From Bacteroides sp. (GTDB taxonomy: Bacteria; Bacteroidota; Bacteroidia; Bacteroidales; Bacteroidaceae), in the NCBI GenBank assembly GCA_021203515.1, contig JAJQAY010000073.1, positions 58,422 through 122,421 of the forward strand: a stretch of 64,000 nucleotides of DNA, in the 5' to 3' direction. Made by a program: the position numbers and the translations under genes. The stretch's first letter is position 1, and the number at the start of each line of letters is the position of its first letter. Under the pieces are notes generated by a model. That model ran no database searches and was not told the DNA's origin. It was given only the letters and a program-made list of their open reading frames with translations. Positions 57,409-64,000 of the stretch are shown piece by piece.

Positions 57409-57440
57409 AAAGGTGCCTTCCAACCGAAGGCACCTTTTTT
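57409..57440 (+). terminator. Terminator of mdh
   Basis: AAAGGTGCCTTC, CAACC loop, GAAGGCACCTTT plus T run; 12-bp perfect stem. Confidence 0.95.
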
Positions 57441-57462
57441 ATACATTTTTCCCCAAAAAGCC

Positions 57463-57492
57463 TTGCGGTATAAAAAAATCTCTTTATCTTTG
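57463..57492 (+). promoter_or_regulatory. Promoter of the tRNA pair
   Basis: -33 TTG (57463-57465), 19-nt spacer, -7 TATCTTTG (57485-57492), 17 nt before tRNA-Phe. Confidence 0.8.
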
Positions 57493-57509
57493 CACCCGCA
57501 AACAGAAAA

Positions 57510-57582
57510 GGTGCCATAGCTCAGTTGGTAGAGCAAAGGACTGAAAATCCTTGTGTCCCCGGTTCGATTCCTGGTGGCACCA
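57510..57582 (+). tRNA. tRNA-Phe (GAA)
   Basis: 73 nt. Acceptor GGTGCCA/TGGCACC, D-arm AGCTCAGTTGGTAGAGC, anticodon GAA at 57543-57545, T-loop GGTTCGATTC. No encoded CCA. Confidence 0.97.
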
Positions 57583-57599
57583 CTTTCTGAAAAGTGTAT

Positions 57600-57672
57600 C
57601 GGAATGTAGCGCAGTTGGTAGCGCACTACGTTCGGGACGTAGGGGTCGGGCGTTCGAGTCGCCTCATTCCGA
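57600..57672 (+). tRNA. tRNA-Pro (CGG)
   Basis: 73 nt. Acceptor CGGAATG/CATTCCG, anticodon loop TTCGGGA with CGG at 57633-57635, T-arm GGGCGTTCGAGTCGCCT. No encoded CCA. 17 nt after tRNA-Phe, same transcript. Confidence 0.96.
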
Positions 57673-57674
57673 CA

Positions 57675-57716
57675 CAGAAAAAGGTCTGATTCTTTACGGA
57701 ATTAAACCTTTTTCTG
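57675..57716 (+). terminator. Terminator after the tRNA pair
   Basis: CAGAAAAAGGT and ACCTTTTTCTG arms; T-rich second arm. Confidence 0.75.
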
Positions 57717-57811
57717 TTATTCATCCTATCATCACAAGTCTAGAAATCTGAAGAAAAAAGATATTCATATAATTTCGATGCAATCATAGCGGAGAATTCA
57801 TCTATTTATCC

Positions 57812-57819
57812 TATTTTTG
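57812..57819 (+). promoter_or_regulatory. -7 box for the candidate small RNA
   Basis: TATTTTTG (TAnnTTTG) directly before the hairpin at 57824. No clear -33 element. Confidence 0.45.
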
Positions 57820-57823
57820 CAGA

Positions 57824-57940
57824 CCTACCACATACAAAGATGCGTCACCGTGCAGCAGAAGGCATTGCCCTCGGCTGTGCGCGTTGGCGCATCTTTGTGT
57901 TAGTATGTGGTAGGATACAACTAACAGGCCGGGGGCTTTT
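57824..57940 (+). ncRNA. Candidate structured small RNA, long rod hairpin (6S-like layout)
   Basis: CCTACCACATAC (57824-57835) pairs perfectly with GTATGTGGTAGG (57903-57914). AAAGATGCG (57836-57844) pairs with CGCATCTTT (57888-57896), leaving a 6-nt bulge (57897-57902). Inner CAGC/GCTG and GGC/GCC pairings extend the rod. A -7 box precedes it and GGCCGGGGGC plus T7 (57928-57943) ends it. A free-standing rod with a bulge is the layout of 6S RNA, which binds RNA polymerase; identity is not established. No protein frame is convincing in 57720-58044. Confidence 0.5.
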
Positions 57941-58013
57941 TTTGTTCTCTAATTTTGTGATTTTTATTTTTCCAAATACTTGTAAAGACCGTAAGGTCAT
58001 TTTGTCGTTTATT

Positions 58014-58040
58014 CCACCTTGCTCGTGACGAGTAGGGTGG
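58014..58040 (-). terminator. Hairpin right after the barrel-protein gene
   Basis: CCACCTTGCTCG and CGAGTAGGGTGG arms with TGA loop, two mispairs (GU possible). No U tract; weak. Confidence 0.4.
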
Positions 58041-58044
58041 GATT

Positions 58045-61000
58045 TTACCGCTGCAACGTTATCCCCATCAAGCCAATCACGACCTCGTTAGAAAGCGTTT
58101 CCAAGACAAGGTGAGATAGAGCTTTATTGACATTCAGAGGCATTTCCAATAGAACAGCCGCACCGCCGTCTACCTCACGGGATGCACCGGGGAATTTCAA
58201 TTCTTCACCGAAGTTATCGCTCAGTTCCGCTGTTTTCAGTCGCAGACGATAGAGGGAAGGGGCATGACGGTTGAAAGCCTTGCCGTCTTCAAAGAAAATC
58301 TGCTCGATAGGCGGCCAATTGTCGGGATTGACCAGCGGGAGCGTATCGCAAGTGCCATCCTTGTAGTAGACACGGATGATGCCGTTGGCAATGCGGCATT
58401 GCATGTGATTGGTACTGCCCGCCATCAGGAGATAAGCACGGGAGGCCTTTCCCTTCAAAGGTATCCGCAGGCTATCCGGATAGTTGTCCCACAGGGAGGT
58501 GAAGGCTATGTTATGGCCCTGGGCAGGAGTACGGAAAGGAATGCCGAGCTTGGTCTGCAACAAGCCGTCACGAACTGCCGCGCGCAGGCCCGAGTCGTCA
58601 ATATCGGCCGTTTTCAGCGGATGACACCACTCGTCTATTCCTTGCTTGGGTATTTGCAAGGTGGTGTATGGAGAGCGGGGAGACAGGTATTCATTGCGGA
58701 AAATATCGGTGACATTGGCATTGAAGACTTTTTTCAGTTCGATGGGAACGCATTGGTCCGGGGTGATATTCCGGAAGGAGGCGGACAAGGTGGAGTTACA
58801 TTGAGTTTCCGCTTCCGGCTGCTCCAGAGGCGCCCACCACTTCATTTGTCCTTGCTGCATGGCGACAAAGCAAACGGGACCTTCTTTCTTCAGGCGCGAA
58901 GCCGGATAGGAAGCGGTGGCAGAGGGAGCAGCAAGCAACTCTCCTCCCCAGTCGATGCAGAGCGTGACTTCCTCACCGGATGAAGCGGGCACGGAGACAG
59001 AGAGAAGCGGACGTCCTACTGAATTGTCCACTAGCTTCCATGCGGCAGGTTGTCCGTTCACTGTCAGACGGACTACTTGCGAACGGCGGGCGGGGAATTG
59101 CAGTTCCAGTGTGTGCACGGCAGGCAGGCGATGGGTCAAAGTATAAAGTGAGCGATTACGAGAAGAGAGACGTTCCGCAGCAGCAGTGTCAGAAGAAGGA
59201 GCATTCGCAGAAGAAGGAGCACCCACAGAAGCAGCATTTGCAACAGCACTGCCCGCCTTGAAGTCGAAGTCGATGTCCGGCGTATGCAGGGAAGCATACT
59301 CCCATACTTCCGGGAAACCGGGCTTTATCAACAACCGGCCGTTCAACGCATCGGGCAGAATGCCATACAAGCCCTGCACCAGCGCACGCGAAGCTACCCC
59401 AATCGGGTCGCCGAAGTCGCGGTAACACTCTCCACGGGCAGCGTCGTAGAAGCTGATTTGCCCGAAGTTACCGGGGCTTTCACCCAGATACATACCGTCG
59501 AGGACGGAACTTTTCAGCAGCTTATAGCCCACCTCCGCACATCCTGCCTGGAAATAGGCAAGCGCAGTATGCATCACTTCGGTAAAGGCTACATTGTTGA
59601 TGCTCCAGGAATAAGGCAACCAGTTGGTAGTGGACACGGTGGCGTATCCTTCCGCATTGATAGCCGCCCCTGCCTCTTGCAACTGCTTTTGCCAAGCGGC
59701 ATCGGCTTCACATACAGAAGCTATAGCGCTTTCGGCAGAAAAAGCCCCAACTGTAACAGCGCCTTCGGTAGCAGCCTCAGCGGAAACGACGACCGGGATA
59801 CGTGGAATTTCACGGTCTACATAGCGGGCGGCAAGATAAGCCTGGAACGGGTCGGCCACATCGCTGTCGAGGGCGTGGTAGATAGTCCACACGGCAGCAC
59901 TCTCGTGCAGGCGGTGATGTCCCATGAAGTCCTGAAACTCCGCCCAATGTCCGCGCTCCGGCAACCAGAGGCGGGCGTTGAGCGCTGCCAGTATCCAGTC
60001 GGCCTCCGCTTGATAGGGGACGGGATTTTCTCCTATCTTCTCCGCTATCAGGGCAGCCAGGCGGTTGGCGCGGTAGTTGTAGGCGGAACTGTGCGTGACG
60101 GCACCGCTGTTATAGTAGAGCGCATCGCTCGCCCAGATGCAGGCATAGGCATCGTAAAGGCCGTCGTTGTCGGGGTCGAAGTTGCGCTTCTCCCAGGCAA
60201 GATGGGAAGTGAGGACCGGCCACATGCGGCGGGCATAGTCGAGGTCGCCCGTCCAGTTGAAATGCCAGAGGAGTTCGTCGATGTAGCAGAGATTCATGTC
60301 GTAGTGGTGCATCTGATTATTCCGCCGTGGATTGCGGCAGATATAGCCATTGCTATATTGCGGCGTTCCCCACTGCTTGGCAGAACAGGCCAGGACAAGT
60401 GCCGAGTCTTGTGCCGGATGGGGAATGGTGCAAGGCACATCCGTCACCTGGCTGGCGGCATAGTTGTCGAAATGAGTGCGGGCACGGTCGTGCCAGCCCA
60501 GCGCATCACCCACGTAGGCGGCACGCCAACCACTCAACGGCATCCGCCAGCCGACAGCCCCATGCAACCAAACACCTTCTTCACCCCAAATGCCATCGGC
60601 GGCAACAGCAAGCGCGCCACCCAACGTATTAAAATAAGGGTCGGGAGTGGTTATCTGGATGCGTCCGGCAAGCTCGCGTCGGGCGTTCCCCATCCGGAGA
60701 AACTGCGACTGCCCGTCATTCTCCTGCCGCAATTCGTTGCGACTGATACTTACGTACAGACACCCATCAGCAGGAAGCGCACACTTCAAGGTCTGCAATA
60801 CAGTCCCGTCTTCGGCAGGGTCGAAGCATCCGGGAGGGTCTGCGCCCATATCCCCGCTACGATTGAGTTTCTTCAGGCGAATAGGCGAGTTTATTGCTTC
60901 GAGCGTACATCCCGCAGGGAGATTGCCGGAAAACTCCCACAAGGCTTGCTCCTCCGTAGGGCTTGCCAGGACGGAAATCTTCAGGAGAGCATCCTTGCCC

Positions 61001-61413
61001 CAAGACTTGTCTTGCAGGGAATAGCTGCGACGCCCCGGTGTATAGCGTGCTTCGCATCGGGTGGTTTCTTCGAGTGGTGTAACCGTCCCGTCCGGCAGGT
61101 GCAGGCGGAAGCTGATGTTGCGGCTGTCGTTCTTCACGTAGGTGGCAAAGATGGGACGGTCGCTGGTCTCCAGTCGCCAGGCAGTGGGACTGCCATAGAG
61201 AGCACGGGTGTAGCGGTTCTTCCCGTTGATGCAGACAAAGTCTTCGCCGGAAGGCAGGTATTGCAACGCGCGGGGTGCGCCACGCTTGTGGTCGTTGTAG
61301 GAGGTGGACTCAATCAAATCACCGGCTTTCTTCGGTTGGTTCGTTATAGTTTGCCCCAAGACAGAGCCTGAGGTGCAAAGAAAAAGGAGTACAAACGTGC
61401 AAGTATGTTTCAT
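58045..61413 (-). CDS. Large secreted (alpha/alpha)6-barrel glycosidase-like protein
   Basis: 1122 residues with a signal peptide (MKHTCTFVLLFLCTSGSVLG). N-terminal beta-region, a six-hairpin barrel (MHHYDMNLCYIDELLWHFNWTGDLDYARRMWPVLTSHLAWEKRNFDPDNDGLYDAYACIWASDALYYN), then two C-terminal beta-domains. The DNDGLYDAY-type loop is common in GH95/GH78-like barrels. It resembles DUF4450 proteins of Bacteroides glycan loci, but I cannot name a substrate. Intact over 3.4 kb. An odd Ala/Ser/Thr-rich stretch (SAVANAASVGAPSSANAPSS) lies before the last domains. Same direction as the next gene upstream. Confidence 0.75.
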   Translation of the reverse strand: MKHTCTFVLLFLCTSGSVLGQTITNQPKKAGDLIESTSYNDHKRGAPRALQYLPSGEDFVCINGKNRYTRALYGSPTAWRLETSDRPIFATYVKNDSRNISFRLHLPDGTVTPLEETTRCEARYTPGRRSYSLQDKSWGKDALLKISVLASPTEEQALWEFSGNLPAGCTLEAINSPIRLKKLNRSGDMGADPPGCFDPAEDGTVLQTLKCALPADGCLYVSISRNELRQENDGQSQFLRMGNARRELAGRIQITTPDPYFNTLGGALAVAADGIWGEEGVWLHGAVGWRMPLSGWRAAYVGDALGWHDRARTHFDNYAASQVTDVPCTIPHPAQDSALVLACSAKQWGTPQYSNGYICRNPRRNNQMHHYDMNLCYIDELLWHFNWTGDLDYARRMWPVLTSHLAWEKRNFDPDNDGLYDAYACIWASDALYYNSGAVTHSSAYNYRANRLAALIAEKIGENPVPYQAEADWILAALNARLWLPERGHWAEFQDFMGHHRLHESAAVWTIYHALDSDVADPFQAYLAARYVDREIPRIPVVVSAEAATEGAVTVGAFSAESAIASVCEADAAWQKQLQEAGAAINAEGYATVSTTNWLPYSWSINNVAFTEVMHTALAYFQAGCAEVGYKLLKSSVLDGMYLGESPGNFGQISFYDAARGECYRDFGDPIGVASRALVQGLYGILPDALNGRLLIKPGFPEVWEYASLHTPDIDFDFKAGSAVANAASVGAPSSANAPSSDTAAAERLSSRNRSLYTLTHRLPAVHTLELQFPARRSQVVRLTVNGQPAAWKLVDNSVGRPLLSVSVPASSGEEVTLCIDWGGELLAAPSATASYPASRLKKEGPVCFVAMQQGQMKWWAPLEQPEAETQCNSTLSASFRNITPDQCVPIELKKVFNANVTDIFRNEYLSPRSPYTTLQIPKQGIDEWCHPLKTADIDDSGLRAAVRDGLLQTKLGIPFRTPAQGHNIAFTSLWDNYPDSLRIPLKGKASRAYLLMAGSTNHMQCRIANGIIRVYYKDGTCDTLPLVNPDNWPPIEQIFFEDGKAFNRHAPSLYRLRLKTAELSDNFGEELKFPGASREVDGGAAVLLEMPLNVNKALSHLVLETLSNEVVIGLMGITLQR

Positions 61414-61433
61414 ACAGTATTACAATGATTTCA

Positions 61434-61521
61434 GATGGGTGTCGAACTGAACCCTATTCAGTATACGACTGAATGGCATTCAGTATACGAGTGAATAGGG
61501 TTCAGTATAGGAGTGAATGCA
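61434..61521. repeat. Four units on a 22-nt lattice (array F)
   Basis: Units start at 61456, 61478 and 61500 (ATTCAGTATACGACTGA-type), each exactly 22 nt apart; a degenerate unit at 61434 shares ACTGAA in the same columns. Each unit is an imperfect palindrome with TTCA/TGAA ends. Lies 90 nt after the stop of the next gene and before the start of the barrel-protein gene; nothing else seen in 61414-61610. Confidence 0.9.
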
Positions 61522-61610
61522 CCCCGCTCAGAAGGTCTTCTGAGAGGGAGTAATCAGGATTTGGGATTACTCCCGGATAAGCGGTAATATATGCATACAC
61601 ATGCCAACAA

Positions 61611-63756
61611 CTACGGCATCGGCTGCAAACCTTCCCAGCGTACATCCCAAGTGCCGTCTTGCGGGAAACCGGGGTTCTTCACCTCGCAACCGTCCCAACC
61701 GGCACACATCAGGGCGACGGCAGTCAGCAGTCCGCCATTGCCCGGCAGGTAGATGCGGAGGCGTCCGTCCTGATAGTTGTGCCCGTTCAGCAGATAGGTA
61801 TTTGTGCGCTTATCCATCAGCAGGGCGCCCACGGCCTTCTCCGGCTCGCCCAGACGGGTGGCGTTCATGGCAGTCATCGGATAATCCCAACCCCAGGTCT
61901 TGCCCCAGTTCCAGTTATCCCACACCCAGCGGAGGGTGTTCTTCATGTAGTCGGCACGGATAAGCTTGTTCATCGGCAGGATGCCTACGGAGCCGAGCAC
62001 GGCCATGTGGTCGCTGGTGAAGCGGATGTCGCGGTAGGTATCTACGGCATCTTCGGAGGCGAGATAAAGATTATCTTCATTGTAGGCCAACGGAGAGAGT
62101 TTGTCTATCAGTTCGTCCCACTCCAGGTTTCGCTTCTCGCCGGAGCGCTCACGCCACAGTTGCGCAACGCTCATGGCATAGTGCCAGTAAGAGAGTTCGA
62201 AGGGCGGGTTGATGGTGGTGGCGGCACGCAGCGTCTCTTGTGCGGGGATAGATCCTTTCAGGATGAAACGTCCGTGCAGTTCGTCGTAGGTGGCAAAAGA
62301 GTACATGAATTTGGCTGTCTCTTGCACCAGGTGGTTATACTTTTTGAGGACTTCTTCTGAGGGGTTGGCACGATAGACGAGTTCGGCCAGATAGATGAAG
62401 TGCGGCTGTTGCCAAATGAGGAAACTGCCTACGTTGGAGGGGGCTTCCGTGCCGCTGGGGTCGGTCATCTTCATCCAGCGTATACCGTCGAAACCTTGGC
62501 GACGGGCTATCTCGCGGGCAACGGGTTCCACCGTTTCATACCAACCCAGGGTGCGGTTCAGCAGCTCCGGATGTCCCCACAGGGCTTGCCAGGACTGATG
62601 TCACCAAATCATTTCGAGGTGGAACTTGCCGAACCAGGAGTTATAGGTCAGCCCGGTTTCTTGCGGAGGCGTACTGCCGGCAGACTGGATGGCAAGCAGG
62701 TATTGGCTCAATACAACGCGACGTTCCAGTTCCTTGGCGCGCGGGTCGGTGCAATGGGAGAAGTCGACGGCGGCGCCATTCTTCCAGAAACCGGTCCAGT
62801 AGGCGGCACTGGCGGTGGCAGTTTCGGTAAACGTCGGCATTGGCTCGTCCACATAGACCGAAGCACCATCCGCGCCCCCCCGTTCCACCCCAATTCCGGG
62901 CAAACCAGCAGCACAGCGTGAGCGTGTCTACCTCCGGAGTGGGTACGAAGTAGTTCTTCGACTTTTCCGTCAGCGAGGCCTTGCCTTCCCAACGAAGCGC
63001 TACGTAGTAAACGGTTTCATCGAGCGTACGCTTCAGCAGGGCGTTCTGGGCATCCTGGCGGATAATCTCAGTGGAATGCCGGTCGTTGGCATCCCAGTTG
63101 CAGGCATCATCGGCATGTGCACCCGCAGGATAAGGGAAACGAAGATTGACGCCGGCATGTGCCGGACTCGTGACGCTGGCGGCAATCATGCCTTGCCCGG
63201 GGTGGCAGACGGTCTGTACATCGAACGCATTTCCGTTCAGGCTGAAGCGACTGGTGATTTGTCCTTTCATCAGGTCGAGGGTCTGATTGATGTCGGTGAT
63301 ATCGGCAGATTTTACACCTTCGCCCAGTTCCAGCCCGACGATGCCCAGATGCAGGCGGTGGGGGTTCATGCGGAACCAATTGGATGCCTCCTTCTGGCGG
63401 CCGTCTTCTTTGAACTGACAGGCATAGAGTTCCTTATGCCCGTGTCCGAAGTCATACTCCTTCAAGTATTCTTCCGGCTTATAATGATTGGGATTGCCGA
63501 AGCTATGCCATCCCCACTGGCTTTGCGTACCCAGAGGCACACCGCTCTTATACAGTTCCGGGAAAGTCTGCAAGCCAGTAGCGTCTACCGTAAAAGCAAA
63601 TTCACCATTGCCCACGGAGAGCGAGGCGAGGGAGTCGAATGCAGAAACTTGTGGATTGTTGCATGCCACCAATGCTTCGCGGTCTATCGGAGCTTGTTTC
63701 TCCGAGCCACAAGCTGCCAGCACTACAGCAAGTAAAGGGTAAAACAGTTTTTTCAT
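61611..63756 (-). pseudogene. Glycosidase-like lipoprotein (six-hairpin barrel, GH65-like), frameshift and stop
   Basis: Starts MKKLFYPLLAVVLAAC (lipoprotein). N-terminal beta-sandwich (SLSVGNGEFAFTVDATGLQTFPELYKSG), then barrel. The frame breaks at a run of seven C (62874-62880, plus strand) and resumes ADGASVYVDEPMPTFTETATASAAYW. TGA at 62601-62603 follows HLEMIW, where Trp is likely, before HQSWQALWGHPELL. Continues in frame to 61611 (KKYNHLVQETAKFMYSFA, DRLGSVGILPMNKLI-like segments). About 715 residues in all. Probably acts with the neighbouring barrel protein on the same glycan; substrate unknown. Confidence 0.75.
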
Positions 63757-63803
63757 GGTATGTCTATATATAAGTAATTAAATTCAAAAGTTGTGTCTGA
63801 TGG

Positions 63804-63811
63804 CAAAGATA
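63804..63811 (-). promoter_or_regulatory. -7 box of the glycosidase-like lipoprotein gene
   Basis: Minus strand TATCTTTG, 48 nt before the start. No clear -33 element at the usual distance. Confidence 0.5.
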
Positions 63812-63891
63812 GCGTTTCCCTGCAAACCAGGCTCTGTAGGGATTGGCGGAAATGCTAAGAAAAATGATAATTTAGCGGCGGAGCCGCTAAA

Positions 63892-63912
63892 AGTTATGAG
63901 TTATGAGTTATT
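63892..63912. repeat. Three 7-nt repeats (AGTTATG type) near the right edge
   Basis: AGTTATG, AGTTATG, AGTTATT, preceded by a short hairpin TTAGCGGC-GGA-GCCGCTAA at 63872-63890. No gene is visible in 63812-64000. Confidence 0.7.
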
Positions 63913-64000
63913 TGTTGATGCATTCCCTTTCGGTATGATAATAAGACTATCTCAATTGGGGCTGTCTAACAATGCAAATGTCAGTCAGCCTCTTTTTCTT

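Noticed and set aside
59284..61371. A 695-codon open frame on the plus strand
   Set aside because: Antisense to the intact barrel protein; composition is not protein-like and no motif is seen.
2520..62603. Reassigned stop codons (recoding of TAA, TAG and TGA)
   Set aside because: All three stops appear, with different expected residues, alongside 1-nt indels; intact genes use them normally as ends. Mutation or error explains it better.

Overview
This window looks like chromosome of a gut Bacteroides species. Supporting signs are AT-rich leaders without strong Shine-Dalgarno sites, many -7 boxes of the TAnnTTTG type, a SusC/SusD glycan-uptake locus, lipoproteins of the Bacteroidales type, and mannobiose epimerase/mannosylglucose phosphorylase genes like those of Bacteroides fragilis. 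The species was not determined. I see no insertion sequence, phage or CRISPR array.

Layout. 1-10.4 kb: a high-affinity potassium uptake (Kdp) locus read on the minus strand: a sigma-54 type response regulator, a near-consensus -24/-12 promoter, a 31-residue membrane peptide, kdpF, kdpA, kdpB, kdpC, an outer-membrane barrel protein, a KdpD-like sensor (broken by a stop) and a separate histidine kinase. 10.65-12 kb: aspartate kinase. 12-37.7 kb: a mannan utilisation locus, all on the minus strand. It holds SusC, SusD, two TIG-domain surface glycan-binding lipoproteins, two GH26 mannanases, mannosylglucose phosphorylase, sugar symporter, mannobiose 2-epimerase, an SGNH esterase-like protein, GH5, a CE7 esterase, an AraC regulator, GH2, GH3 and GH27. 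Together these would deacetylate, debranch and cut galacto(gluco)mannan, import mannobiose units, epimerise them to mannosylglucose and phosphorolyse them. 37.8-46.3 kb: a broken aldo/keto reductase, a HEPN/MNT toxin-antitoxin pair, a lipoprotein plus outer-membrane protein pair, a GH3/serine-hydrolase fusion, and a 5'-nucleotidase split into two genes. 46.4-57.7 kb: rplS, ROK sugar kinase, a MacB-like ABC export operon with several broken genes, a CvfB-like S1 protein, malate dehydrogenase, tRNA-Phe and tRNA-Pro, then a candidate structured small RNA. 58-63.8 kb: two large secreted glycosidase-like proteins.

Three window-wide patterns stand out. (1) Several intergenic regions carry short imperfect palindromes placed on an exact 22-nt lattice, mostly just 3' of a stop codon, and most loci use their own word. 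(2) Other gene junctions carry blocks of four AT-rich 7-nt repeats. (3) I count about twenty gene-breaking changes (single in-frame stops or 1-nt indels, several in homopolymers). They lie in 2-7 kb and 38-63 kb; none was found in the ~31 kb between. This points first to uneven sequence quality or a mixed assembly and second to real decay. All 'pseudogene' calls should be read in that light.
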